Of a stretch of DNA of 64,000 bases, positions 45,145-54,028 are shown one piece after another. The stretch is from Polaromonas sp. A23. Lineage in GTDB: Bacteria; Pseudomonadota; Gammaproteobacteria; Burkholderiales; Burkholderiaceae_C. The notes under the pieces were generated by a model that was not told where the DNA came from, made no database searches, and saw only the letters and a list, made by a program, of their open reading frames with translations. Position 1 is the first letter of the stretch, and the number at the start of each line of letters is the position of its first letter. Location of the stretch: NCBI RefSeq assembly GCF_002001015.1, contig NZ_MUNO01000007.1, positions 1-64,000 on the forward strand. Direction: 5' to 3'. Made by a program: the position numbers and the translations under genes.

Positions 45145-46854
45145 ATGACTTTTGAAAATCTGAACTTGGCCCCGGCCATTCTTAAAGCCGTGCTTGAGCA
45201 GGGCTATACCGTTCCCACCCCGATCCAGGCCCAGGCGATCCCCGCCGTGCTGGCAGGCGGCGACCTGCTCGGCGGCGCCCAGACCGGCACCGGCAAAACA
45301 GCAGCCTTCGTGCTGCCCATGCTGCAGCGCCTGTCCTCCGAGCCGTCCCTGAAGAACAAACGCGGCGTCAACGCCGTGCGCTGCCTGATCATGACGCCCA
45401 CCCGCGAGCTTGCCGCCCAGGTGGAAGAAAGCGTGCGCGTTTACGGCAAATACCTCGAACTCTCCTCCATGGTCATGTTCGGCGGTGTCGGCATGGGCGC
45501 GCAGATTGAAAAACTGCGCCGCGGCGTCGACATCCTGGTCGCCACCCCCGGCCGCCTGCTGGACCACGCCAGCCAGGGCACCCTGGACCTGAGCCAGGTG
45601 CAAATCCTCGTGCTCGACGAAGCCGACCGCATGCTGGACATGGGCTTCATCCACGACATCAAGAAAGTGCTAGCGCTGGTGCCCAAGCAGAAGCAGTCGC
45701 TGCTCTTCAGCGCGACCTTCAGCGACGAGATCCGCGAGCTGGCCAACGGCCTGCTGAAAAACCCGCAAAGCATCCAGGTCACGCCGCGCAACACCACCGT
45801 GCAGCGCATCACGCAGACCATTCACCCGGTGGGCCGTGGCAAGAAAAAAGCGCTGCTCACGCACATCATCAACCAGCACAACTGGAGCCAGGTGCTGGTG
45901 TTCACACGCACCAAATTCGGCGCCAACAATGTGGCCGAACATCTGACCAAAAATGGCATCCCGGCGATGGCGTTGCATGGCAACAAGAGCCAGACCGCCC
46001 GCACCCAGGCGCTGGCCGACTTCAAGAGCGGCAGCATCCGCGCACTGGTCGCCACCGACATTGCCGCCCGCGGCATCGACATTGACGAGCTGCCACACGT
46101 CGTGAACTACGAAATTCCGAACGTCAGCGAAGACTACGTTCACCGCATCGGCCGTACCGGCCGCGCCGGCAACAGCGGCGAAGCCGTCAGCCTGGTCTGC
46201 CTGGACGAAGAAGGCTTCATGCAGGACATCGAGCGCTTCACCAAGCAGAACATCGAAAAAGTGACCGTGCCCGGCTTTGAAGCCGAGCCCGGCGAAAAAG
46301 CCGAGCCGCTGGCCATGGGCCGCCAGACCATCTGGGGTGGCATCGGCAAACCGCCAAGCCGTGACGTCATGCAGGCCGCTGCCAAGGCTGCGCGCAGCGA
46401 AATGATGACACGCATCCGCGAGAACAAGCCCCAGGCTGGCCGTGGCGCCGGCAATGGTGGCGCCGGCAATGGCGGTGGCAGTGGCGGTGGTGGACGGGGC
46501 CGCAACGGCGGCGGTGGCGGCAATGGTGGCCGCAGCCAGCAGCCTCAGGGCGGCCAGCCGCGCCAGAATTCGGGCTATTCACAAGGTGGCCAGCCTGCGC
46601 AACACCAGGCACGCAACCCGAATGCGCAGCCCCCACGCCCACGCAACACGCAGGAGCGCGACGATGACGCCCAACCTACCAGCCATGTCTCTTCCGGCTT
46701 CCCCTCTTCCGGCCAGCCCACAGGCGGCAACCGCGGCAACTACCGCGGCAGCCGGCCAGCGGGCGGCGGCGGTGGCGGACGCTCGGGTGGCGGTGGTGGC
46801 CGGGGCAACGGGTCTGGTCGGTCAGGAAATTCTGGCTCGTTTACTGGCCGATAA
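45145..46854 (+). CDS. rhlE: DEAD-box RNA helicase, RhlE-like
   Basis: A 569-residue helicase. Q motif (about 1-28), Walker [17 protein letters not shown] in LLFSATF, and [10 protein letters not shown] in the second RecA domain, ending near 375. The tail (about 430-569) is Gly/Arg/Asn/Gln-rich with GGG-repeats, an RNA-binding, disordered extension as in cold-adapted homologues. The gene overlaps the next by at least 83 bp. The N-terminus was set at ATG 45145 where the Q motif starts. Confidence 0.93.
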   Translation: MTFENLNLAPAILKAVLEQGYTVPTPIQAQAIPAVLAGGDLLGGAQTGTGKTAAFVLPMLQRLSSEPSLKNKRGVNAVRCLIMTPTRELAAQVEESVRVYGKYLELSSMVMFGGVGMGAQIEKLRRGVDILVATPGRLLDHASQGTLDLSQVQILVLDEADRMLDMGFIHDIKKVLALVPKQKQSLLFSATFSDEIRELANGLLKNPQSIQVTPRNTTVQRITQTIHPVGRGKKKALLTHIINQHNWSQVLVFTRTKFGANNVAEHLTKNGIPAMALHGNKSQTARTQALADFKSGSIRALVATDIAARGIDIDELPHVVNYEIPNVSEDYVHRIGRTGRAGNSGEAVSLVCLDEEGFMQDIERFTKQNIEKVTVPGFEAEPGEKAEPLAMGRQTIWGGIGKPPSRDVMQAAAKAARSEMMTRIRENKPQAGRGAGNGGAGNGGGSGGGGRGRNGGGGGNGGRSQQPQGGQPRQNSGYSQGGQPAQHQARNPNAQPPRPRNTQERDDDAQPTSHVSSGFPSSGQPTGGNRGNYRGSRPAGGGGGGRSGGGGGRGNGSGRSGNSGSFTGR

Positions 46855-47425
46855 AATGTACTCAGCGGTCCACTGCGTGGGCCGCCGCAAGCCCGAGGTG
46901 GTACACCCCAAGCTGGTGACCCACCTCAGCTCCGACTTCGCAACATTCCTTGTCCCTGCGGTGGACGATGTGTTCATCGCCCTGGGCACCACCATCAAGG
47001 TGGCGGGCAGCCAGCAGGCTTTTCGTGCCATCGATTTCGACGCGGTCGTGGCCCTGGCCACCTCCGCGCGTGCTGCGGGCGCCAAGCGTATTGGCATCGT
47101 CAGTGCCATGGGCGCCGATGCAAAATCAGCCGTCTTTTACAACCGCGTCAAAGGCGAGATGGAAGACGCTGTCAGCCAGCTTGGTTATGACAGCACGGTC
47201 TTTGCGCGCCCCTCGGTGCTGGCGGGCGACCGTGAGGCGCTGGACCAGCCCAGCCGCCGTGGCGAAAAGCTTGCACTGGTTGCCATGGCCCTGTTCAAGC
47301 CGCTGGTCCCTGCCAACTACCGCGTGATTGCCGCCGCTGACGTTGCTGCCGCATTGGTCAATGCAGTAAAGGCCGGCAAACCGGGGCGCCAGGTGCTGCT
47401 TTCGGGCGAAATGCAGTCAAACTGA
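46772..47425 (+). CDS. NAD(P)-binding Rossmann-fold (atypical SDR) protein overlapping rhlE
   Basis: A 217-residue oxidoreductase-like protein with GATGLVG Rossmann loop, VGRRKPEV and an atypical SDR active-site region ([22 protein letters not shown]-x3-K form). The GTG at 46772 starts the fold at the usual place, but an ATG at 46664 is in frame. Either way the glycine-rich loop is encoded in the same DNA as the helicase C-terminus. The frame is +2 relative to the helicase. Substrate unknown; related to YwnB/complex I subunit-like proteins. Confidence 0.8.
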   Translation: MADARVAVVAGATGLVGQEILARLLADKMYSAVHCVGRRKPEVVHPKLVTHLSSDFATFLVPAVDDVFIALGTTIKVAGSQQAFRAIDFDAVVALATSARAAGAKRIGIVSAMGADAKSAVFYNRVKGEMEDAVSQLGYDSTVFARPSVLAGDREALDQPSRRGEKLALVAMALFKPLVPANYRVIAAADVAAALVNAVKAGKPGRQVLLSGEMQSN

Positions 47426-47440
47426 AAAAGTTTGAAGCCG

Positions 47441-47496
47441 TTTTGGCACTTTGCCCTTATTGTGCGGGCGAAGGTAGCTATTTATTTGATAGCAAA
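47441..47496 (-). repeat. Dispersed AAATTnATAGCT repeat, copy I (reverse orientation)
   Basis: On the minus strand it reads TTTGCTATCAAATAAATAGC and AATAAGGGCAAAGTGCCAAAA, the same two-block structure as the others. It lies between the SDR and gluconokinase 3' ends, between convergent genes. Confidence 0.7.
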
Positions 47497-47539
47497 TCTT
47501 GCTGCATCACACATCTCTGCACTCCCTTCCGAACGGCTT

Positions 47540-48082
47540 TCAAACTGAGCGCAGCTGCGTTGGGGACCGGGCCGCCAGTACGCTGGCGACGATGTCCTCT
47601 GGCGGGCTCGCAACATCAAAACGCTGAGCGTTCTCCCCCTCACCGGGCACTTCCAGCGTGCTGAGCTGGCTGGTCAGCAGCGACAGCGGCATGTAATGCC
47701 CGGTGCGTGCCGCCATGCGCGCCTCCAGCAGGCTGGTGTCCCCGTGCAGAAAAAGAAAATGAAGGTCGGGCGCTCCCTGGCGCAAGATGTCGCGGTAAGA
47801 CCGCTTGAGCGCCGAACAGGACAACACCAGGCCCTGACCCGCTTCACGGGCTTGCCGGATGCGTGCAGCCAGTGCCTGCAGCCATCCTTCGCGGTCCTCA
47901 TCACTCAAGGCAAAGCCAGCGGCCATGCGGGCCACGTTACGGGCCGGGTGCAGGCTGTCACCCTCAAGAAAAGGCACGCCCAGAGCAGCAGCCAGTTGTG
48001 CTGCGACGGTGCTTTTCCCGCAGCCGCTGACGCCCATCACCACAAAAATGTCCGGGCATGTCACGGTCTCACTGGCTTCCAT
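47540..48082 (-). CDS. gntK: Gluconokinase
   Basis: A 180-residue P-loop kinase: VMGVSGCGKSTVAAQLA (Walker A, about 15-31), FLEGDSLHPARNVARMAAG, SCSALKRSYRDILR. These are standard GntK/IdnK motifs, with the normal length (about 175). It phosphorylates D-gluconate to 6-phosphogluconate. It is the last gene of the minus-strand sugar-acid set. Confidence 0.93.
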   Translation of the reverse strand: MEASETVTCPDIFVVMGVSGCGKSTVAAQLAAALGVPFLEGDSLHPARNVARMAAGFALSDEDREGWLQALAARIRQAREAGQGLVLSCSALKRSYRDILRQGAPDLHFLFLHGDTSLLEARMAARTGHYMPLSLLTSQLSTLEVPGEGENAQRFDVASPPEDIVASVLAARSPTQLRSV

Positions 48083-48098
48083 TCAACCGGGGCGACGC

Positions 48099-48842
48099 TC
48101 ACACCATTTTCAGCAAGCTCGCGGGCTGGCTGAGGCTGGGAAGGCGCCGACGCGATGCCAGCACTTCTTCAATGTCGTCACGCGCGCTGTCAATCAGCTT
48201 CTGGATTGCTTTTTCGGCGCGGTCCGGATCATGCGCAATCACCGCATCCAGTACCGCCCGGTGCATGGGCAAGGAGATTTGCGGGCCGTTCTTGCGGCGC
48301 GTGGAAATCTCAAAACTGGTGCGCAGCAACGCGCCCAGCACCTTGCTCATCTGCACCAACATGCGGTTGCGCGAGGCCTTCAACAGGCCCTGGTGAAAAA
48401 GCAGGTCATAAGTGACATAGTCGCCGCCCTCTTCCACGGCGCGCCGCATGCCGGCGTAGGCAAGCTCAATTCCCGCGATGTCCTGCGCCGTGGCGCGAAC
48501 TGCGGCCAGCCGCATGGCGGCAGGTTCAACCACGCGGCGCAAATCCTGCAGGTCGCGTAGAAATTCCGGCGTCAGACCCGCTTTGGACTGCCAGATGATG
48601 ACGTCAGGATCAAACCAGTTCCAGTGGTCTTCGGACAGCACGCGGGTCCCGACCTTGGGGCCGGTGGTGATCAGCCCCTTGGCGATCAGTGACTTCACCG
48701 CCTCGCGCACCACGGTGCGGCTCACACCCAGCTCGGCACACAACGCCGGCTCCGGCGGTATGGAAGCGCCCGCTGCGTAACGCCCCGAGACAATGGCTTC
48801 GCCGAGATGGTCCACCGTGTTGCCATGAACGTTTTTGATCAT
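48099..48842 (-). CDS. FadR/GntR (FCD) regulator of the sugar-acid locus
   Basis: A 247-residue regulator: winged HTH (about 1-70; AIVSGRYAAGASIPPEPALC, ELGVSRTVVREAVKSLIAKG) and FCD domain (about 95-230) with the metal/acid-binding His residues of the family. Sugar-acid ligands are common for this group. The longer open frame upstream is the shadow of the cupin gene. Candidate operators are ATCATATGAT sites before the transport gene and the dehydratase gene. Confidence 0.9.
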   Translation of the reverse strand: MIKNVHGNTVDHLGEAIVSGRYAAGASIPPEPALCAELGVSRTVVREAVKSLIAKGLITTGPKVGTRVLSEDHWNWFDPDVIIWQSKAGLTPEFLRDLQDLRRVVEPAAMRLAAVRATAQDIAGIELAYAGMRRAVEEGGDYVTYDLLFHQGLLKASRNRMLVQMSKVLGALLRTSFEISTRRKNGPQISLPMHRAVLDAVIAHDPDRAEKAIQKLIDSARDDIEEVLASRRRLPSLSQPASLLKMV

Positions 48843-48855
48843 GGTGGTCCGTCCC

Positions 48856-49239
48856 TCAGCCACGCACGAACAGCGTGACCAGCGGGTCCGCCCCCACCTG
48901 GCGGCTCCAGTGGCCATGCACGGTCGCGTCGAAAGTGGCGCCTTGCGGCAGCAGATCGGCGGAATAAAAATGCTGGCCTGGCTTGAAGATGCGCGACGTC
49001 CCGTCCTGCAGGCCGATCTCCATCTCGCCACCCAGGATGACCACCCACTGCGTATAGGGCGAACAATGAAACTGGCTGCGAAAACCCACGGGGCTGTGGC
49101 GTAACTGGAAACCGCCAGAAGGGAAAAGTCTGGAAAGCATGGCCTGCGGTGAGCCTTCGCCCAGGGGAACAGCTTCCTCGCGGAATTTTGCGCGACCATC
49201 GGTGTCGGTATAGAGAATGACTTCGGTAAAAACGGTCAA
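48856..49239 (-). CDS. Cupin domain protein in the sugar-acid operon
   Basis: A 127-residue cupin (start TTG 49239 with CGGAG before it; the frame is open to a TTG at 49302). The core FHCSPYTQWVVILGGEMEIGL and FKPGQHFYSADLLPQG lacks some of the usual metal-binding His positions. Its role is unknown; it lies between idnD and the regulator, and similar cupins occur in sugar-acid clusters. Confidence 0.75.
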   Translation of the reverse strand: MTVFTEVILYTDTDGRAKFREEAVPLGEGSPQAMLSRLFPSGGFQLRHSPVGFRSQFHCSPYTQWVVILGGEMEIGLQDGTSRIFKPGQHFYSADLLPQGATFDATVHGHWSRQVGADPLVTLFVRG

Positions 49240-49276
49240 AGGAAGCTCCGGTACGGAAAGGTAAAAATCTGTTTTA

Positions 49277-50323
49277 TCACGCCAATTCTCTGTCAAAAAC
49301 AATCTGCACTTTCATGGACTGCCGCTTGTCCCCGGCGAGCCGGAAGGCGTCACCCGCCTGGCCGAAATCCACAATGTCGGAAATCACGGGTCGGCCGTCG
49401 ATCAAACGCTGATTCAGGAAGGCCACGGCCACGGCAAACTCGGAGTGAAAGCGGAAAGTACCGCGCAAGTCGATTTCCTTGCCCACCAGCGTGTTCAGCG
49501 GCATGGCGATGTTACCGCCCAGACCGATGGAGACAATCACGCCACGCGGCGCCACCACGTCAAGCCCGCCTATCAATGCCTTCTCGCTGCCGGAGGCTTC
49601 GAACATCACGTCGAAACAGCCTTTGTTCACAGCAAAAGGCGCCAGACCTTCGGGGTCCTGCGCCAGATTGATGGCCTGGTCGGCCCCCATCTTCAGCGCA
49701 CAGGCAAGCGGAAGGTCGGCAATATCGGCCGCCACGATGTGCGCAGCACCAGCGCGCCGCAAAGCCGCAATCAGCAGTGCGCCTATCGGCCCGCAACCGG
49801 TCACCAGTACTTTTTTTCCAAATACAGAACCTGCCCGCGCGATGGCATGCAGCCCCACCGACAGCGGCTCGGCCAGTGCCGCCTGCGACAGCGGCAAATC
49901 ATCGGCCACCGCGTAAGCCTGCGCGGCATCGATCACCAGGGTTTGGCGAAACGCCCCCTGCACGTGCGGAAAGCGCATGGCACTGCCGTAAAAACGCATG
50001 TCCATGCAATGGTTGTGCAAACCCTGCTGGCAATAGCGGCACATGCCGCAGGGCCGCGACGGTGAAATCGCGATGCGCTGGCCCACGCGAAAACCACTGA
50101 CCTCGCTGCCCAGCGTCTCCACCACCCCCGACACCTCGTGGCCCAGCACCATGGGCTCCTTGATGCGCACGGTGCCAAAACCGCCGTGCTGGAAATAGTG
50201 CAGGTCCGAACCGCAAATGCCGCCGAAAGCGACACGCACCCGCATCTGCTGCGGCCCCATGGCCTCGTCGGCAAAGGCATCGAGACGCAGATCCAGCGGG
50301 GCATGACAGACCAGGGCACGCAT
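49277..50323 (-). CDS. idnD: L-idonate 5-dehydrogenase-like zinc alcohol dehydrogenase
   Basis: A 348-residue medium-chain dehydrogenase. Catalytic zinc Cys in GGICGSDLHY, GHEVSG with the His/Glu pair, four structural-zinc Cys in CGMCRYCQQGLHNHC, and the Rossmann GCGPIG (about 180). LHYFQHGG is characteristic of idonate dehydrogenases. It oxidises L-idonate to 5-ketogluconate. TGGAG precedes the ATG. Sits next to the gluconate 5-dehydrogenase gene, the pathway partner. Confidence 0.88.
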   Translation of the reverse strand: MRALVCHAPLDLRLDAFADEAMGPQQMRVRVAFGGICGSDLHYFQHGGFGTVRIKEPMVLGHEVSGVVETLGSEVSGFRVGQRIAISPSRPCGMCRYCQQGLHNHCMDMRFYGSAMRFPHVQGAFRQTLVIDAAQAYAVADDLPLSQAALAEPLSVGLHAIARAGSVFGKKVLVTGCGPIGALLIAALRRAGAAHIVAADIADLPLACALKMGADQAINLAQDPEGLAPFAVNKGCFDVMFEASGSEKALIGGLDVVAPRGVIVSIGLGGNIAMPLNTLVGKEIDLRGTFRFHSEFAVAVAFLNQRLIDGRPVISDIVDFGQAGDAFRLAGDKRQSMKVQIVFDRELA

Positions 50324-50349
50324 GATTTTCTCCAGATTAATAGGCGGGT

Positions 50350-51120
50350 TCACAGGGTGGCCGTCACTCCGCCATCAACATACAGGACATGGCCGTTGAC
50401 AAAACTCGACGCATCGCTGGCCAGGAAAACAGCCGCACCCGCCAGCTCGGCAACTTCACCCCAGCGCCGGCTAGGCGTACGCCCGGTCAACCAGGCGCAG
50501 AATTTTTCATCCGCGACAAGCTTTTCGTTCAGCTCCGTCTTGAAGTAACCAGGACCCAGCCCGTTGACCTGCAGGCCATGCGGGCCCCAGTCGATGGCCA
50601 TGCCCTTGGTCAGCATCTTCACAGCGCCCTTGCTGGCCATATAAGGTGCAATGTTGGGTCGGCCCATCTCGCTTTGCACCGAGCAGATGTTGATGATCTT
50701 GCCGCGCCCGCGCGGAATCATTTTTCGCGCAACGGCCTGGCCCACGAAAAAGACGCTGTCGACATTGGTGCGCATGAGTTCGTGCCAGTCGGCCGCCGGA
50801 AAATCCTCCAGCGGCATGCGCCGCTGCATGCCCGCGTTATTGACCAGAATGTCGATGGCACCCAGGGTCGCTTCGATATCTTCCACCGCCGCTTGCACGT
50901 CCGCCGCCTGCGTGACGTCAAAAGCACGGGTATGCACCTGAAAACCCTCGCCGCGCAAAACTGCCGCTGCGCTCTCCAGTTTGATCTTGTCACGGCCGTT
51001 GAGCACCAGCGCGGCGCCGGCTTGCCCCAGCCCACGCGCCAGCGCAAAACCGATGCCGCCCGACGACCCTGTGATGAGTGCCAACCTGCCGTCCAGCCTG
51101 AAAGGGTTTGATGTCGTCAT
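50350..51120 (-). CDS. idnO: Gluconate 5-dehydrogenase-like SDR
   Basis: A 256-residue classical SDR: GSSGGIG cofactor loop, NNAG, catalytic Ser in ICSVQSE, YMASK (Tyr and Lys) and a GPGYFKTEL segment. The sequence resembles IdnO/Gno, interconverting 5-ketogluconate and gluconate with NAD(P)H. The start overlaps the region just after the ABC ATPase stop; GGAG lies upstream. Confidence 0.88.
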   Translation of the reverse strand: MTTSNPFRLDGRLALITGSSGGIGFALARGLGQAGAALVLNGRDKIKLESAAAVLRGEGFQVHTRAFDVTQAADVQAAVEDIEATLGAIDILVNNAGMQRRMPLEDFPAADWHELMRTNVDSVFFVGQAVARKMIPRGRGKIINICSVQSEMGRPNIAPYMASKGAVKMLTKGMAIDWGPHGLQVNGLGPGYFKTELNEKLVADEKFCAWLTGRTPSRRWGEVAELAGAAVFLASDASSFVNGHVLYVDGGVTATL

Positions 51121-51128
51121 CAGTTGGA

Positions 51129-52199
51129 TCACTCCAGACGCCGACCGCTGGCTTCGTCAAACACATGGGCTTTGCCGTGTGCGACTTCAAGATGCACGAT
51201 ATCGTCCGGCTGGACGCTGGTCCGGCCGTGCATCACCACGACAACTCGCGTGTCACCGACTTCGAGCAGCAGCTCGGTCTCGGCACCGGTCGGCTCCACC
51301 ACAATCACCTTGGCGGGAATGCCCTGGCCTGTTGAAGACAAAGTCAGGTCGCCCGGCCGGACGCCATAGACCACCGCCTGGCCGTCGCGCCCCTGCGCCA
51401 GCGTATGTACCTGCCACGCATGGCCCTGGGATTCCACCCAGGCGCGGCCGTCGGCCTGGCGCAAAGTTCCCTTGAGCACGTTCATGGACGGCGAGCCGAT
51501 GAACTGCGCCACAAACAGATTGCCAGGCCGGTCGAACAGTTCCAGCGGCGTACCGATCTGCTCGATGATGCCGTCGTGCATCACAACGATACGGTCAGCC
51601 AGCGTCATGGCCTCGATCTGGTCGTGCGTGACGTACACCGTGGTTGTTTTCAGGCGCTGGTGCAGGGCCTTGATTTCAGCGCGCATGGACACACGCAGCT
51701 TGGCGTCAAGGTTCGACAGGGGCTCGTCAAACAGAAACACTTTCGGGTCGCGCACAATGGCGCGGCCCATGGCCACACGCTGGCGCTGGCCGCCGGAAAG
51801 TTCGCGGGGAAAGCGGTCGAGCAAGGGATCGAGATTGAGAATTCGCGCAGCATTGCTGACACGTTGCTCAGTCAGTTCCGCATCGGCCTTACGCAGTTTG
51901 AGGCTGAAAGCCATGTTGTCGCGCACGGTCATGTGCGGGTACAGCGCGTAACTCTGGAACACCATCGCGATGTCGCGGTCCTTGGAGTCAAGGTCATTGA
52001 TGATCTTGTCGTCGATGGCAATTTCGCCACAGCTGATTTCCTCGAGGCCGGCCAGCATGCGCAGCAACGTGGACTTGCCGCAGCCGGAGGGCCCGACCAG
52101 CACCACGAACTCGCCGTCGGAGATGTCGAAGCTGATGCCGCGAATGATTTTGACCTTGCCGAAGGACTTTTCGATTTTGCGAAATGAAACAGAAGCCAT
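51129..52199 (-). CDS. Carbohydrate ABC transporter ATP-binding protein, MalK/UgpC type
   Basis: A 356-residue ATPase: Walker A GPSGCGKST (about 37-45), LSGGQRQRVAMGRAIVR, FLFDEPLSNLDAKLR, switch THDQIEAM, then a C-terminal TOBE/OB regulatory domain (about 235-356). It powers the adjacent two permeases. The MalK-like C-terminus may sense other regulators. Confidence 0.95.
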   Translation of the reverse strand: MASVSFRKIEKSFGKVKIIRGISFDISDGEFVVLVGPSGCGKSTLLRMLAGLEEISCGEIAIDDKIINDLDSKDRDIAMVFQSYALYPHMTVRDNMAFSLKLRKADAELTEQRVSNAARILNLDPLLDRFPRELSGGQRQRVAMGRAIVRDPKVFLFDEPLSNLDAKLRVSMRAEIKALHQRLKTTTVYVTHDQIEAMTLADRIVVMHDGIIEQIGTPLELFDRPGNLFVAQFIGSPSMNVLKGTLRQADGRAWVESQGHAWQVHTLAQGRDGQAVVYGVRPGDLTLSSTGQGIPAKVIVVEPTGAETELLLEVGDTRVVVVMHGRTSVQPDDIVHLEVAHGKAHVFDEASGRRLE

Positions 52200-52226
52200 G
52201 TGTAGTTTTTTCCAAATCAGAACAGT

Positions 52227-53078
52227 TCAGCTTTTGACAGCGCCGGCGGTCAGGCCCGACACCATGTAGCGTTTGAAAGCGTAATAAATGGCCGCAGGAG
52301 GCAGCGCGTAAATCAGGCCGGTGGTCATGAGCAGCTCCCACGGCGAATCGTCCGCCGCGAGAAAGTTGCCAAGAGCCACGCCCAGGGTGATGCTGCTTTC
52401 GCTCGAAAGCAGGAGGAAGGCATACAGGTACTCATTCCACGCCAGCAGCAAGGCATAGGTGCCGACCGCCACGAGCGAGGGCACCATCAGGGGCAGATAG
52501 ACAAGCCTGAACAGCTGCATCGCGGACGCACCGTCCATTTTGGCCGCTTCATCAAGCTCGTAAGGCAGCTTGTCGGAAGCCTGCTTGAGCACCCAGATGC
52601 AGTAAGGCGATGCAATCGTGACCATGGCCATGATCAGCGACCACTGGCTGTTGAGCATGCCGTAATTGCCCATGGTCTTGTACATCGGCACGGCAAGGAA
52701 TGCCGCAGGGATGAAATAGGTCAACAGTGCCATGTTCATGACCGTGCGCCCGCCACGCGCCCGCAGACGACTGATGGCAAACGCAGCCAGGGTGGCGACC
52801 ACCAGGGTAATGCCCGCAACGGCAAACGCGATCAGGAACGAGTTGGCCAGCTGTTGCCAGAAGTGATGCAGGTAGAAATGCTTCTGCTCCACGACGATGC
52901 GGAAGTTGTCCAAGGTCGGATCCTTGGGCCACAGGCGGCCGGATGTGGCCTGGTCGCGTGGCGAGATCGAAAACAGGAACAGGTGGTACACCGGAATCAT
53001 GGTCCACAGGAAAACCGGGATTCCGATCAGCACCAGCTTGGCCTCGGTCGTTACCTGCTTGAAGGTGATGGGTTTCAT
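52227..53078 (-). CDS. Carbohydrate ABC transporter permease, MalG type
   Basis: A 283-residue inner-membrane permease with six membrane segments and the EAA loop YELDEAAKMDGASAMQLFRL (about 193). The start overlaps the end of the previous permease gene (ATGA). It forms the transport channel with the MalF-type partner. Confidence 0.93.
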   Translation of the reverse strand: MKPITFKQVTTEAKLVLIGIPVFLWTMIPVYHLFLFSISPRDQATSGRLWPKDPTLDNFRIVVEQKHFYLHHFWQQLANSFLIAFAVAGITLVVATLAAFAISRLRARGGRTVMNMALLTYFIPAAFLAVPMYKTMGNYGMLNSQWSLIMAMVTIASPYCIWVLKQASDKLPYELDEAAKMDGASAMQLFRLVYLPLMVPSLVAVGTYALLLAWNEYLYAFLLLSSESSITLGVALGNFLAADDSPWELLMTTGLIYALPPAAIYYAFKRYMVSGLTAGAVKS

Positions 53079-53950
53079 TTGGACAAACGCTTCATCATGA
53101 AATAAACCAGCGGCAACACCAGCGGCAGGGCGACCACGATAGAGGCCATGGCCAGCTCGATCTGGTCCAGCCGCAAATAGCGGATGCCCAGCGTGGCAAG
53201 AACGTGCGTGAGGTCAGCCGGGCCGCCACCGGTCAGCAGGTAGACGCTGTTGAAATCCCCCAGCGACCAGATGGTCGACAACAGGAGCGAGGTCAGGTAC
53301 ACGGTCTTGAGCGAAGGCCAGGTGATGAACTGGAACTTCTGCCAGTTGCTCGCGCCATCGACGGCTGCGGCTTCGTATTGCTCAGTCGGAATCGCCAGGC
53401 GCGCGGCCACCAGGATCAGCGTCCAGAACGGCAGGGACTTCCAGATATGCGCCAGGATGGACAGGGACAGCGCCAGCGTCGGATCGTTCAGCCAGTTGGG
53501 GCCATCGGCGCCGGTGAGCTTGAAGATCAGCGTGTTGATGACGCCCCACTCGGGGTTGAGCATGAAGCGCATCGACAGAATGGTCGGAATCGAAGGCACG
53601 GCCCACGGCAGGATGAACAGCAGCGACAGCCATTTGATCCATTTGCGGTCCTGTACAAAGAATCCGGACAGGAACAGTGCCACCATCATTTTCACATTGA
53701 TGCCGACACCGAGAAAAACCAGCGTGTTGATGACCGACCGGAAAAAGATCGGGTCATCGAACAGCTTCACATAACTTGCGGGCTGGCGTGCCAGCCACAG
53801 GCCATAACCCACGGGGTACAGCACAAAAACAAGAAAAAGCAGCACATAGGGAATCAGCAGGACCAGGCCCCAGCGCTCCCAGGACGTCATTCCCCTGGCG
53901 GGCCGGCGCTCGCCGGCCCGGGGAGACTGCTCTACAGCCATCGTGGTCAT
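53075..53950 (-). CDS. Carbohydrate ABC transporter permease, MalF type
   Basis: A 291-residue permease with six predicted segments, the first around 27-47, and EAA loop EQYEAAAVDGASNWQKFQFI. The start is uncertain between ATGs at 53950 and 53941; no ribosome site marks either. It overlaps the MalG-type gene by four bases. Confidence 0.92.
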   Translation of the reverse strand: MTTMAVEQSPRAGERRPARGMTSWERWGLVLLIPYVLLFLVFVLYPVGYGLWLARQPASYVKLFDDPIFFRSVINTLVFLGVGINVKMMVALFLSGFFVQDRKWIKWLSLLFILPWAVPSIPTILSMRFMLNPEWGVINTLIFKLTGADGPNWLNDPTLALSLSILAHIWKSLPFWTLILVAARLAIPTEQYEAAAVDGASNWQKFQFITWPSLKTVYLTSLLLSTIWSLGDFNSVYLLTGGGPADLTHVLATLGIRYLRLDQIELAMASIVVALPLVLPLVYFMMKRLSK

Positions 53951-54028
53951 GGTATTTGCATGGTGACGGCCACCAGCCGAAGCTGGATGGCCGTTGGATG
54001 AATCAGGATCAGGACAGGCCTGACCAGT

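Noticed and set aside
48843..49199. N-terminal extension of the FadR-type regulator
   Set aside because: It is an out-of-frame reading of the cupin gene; the wHTH begins at MIKNVHGN with its own ATG.
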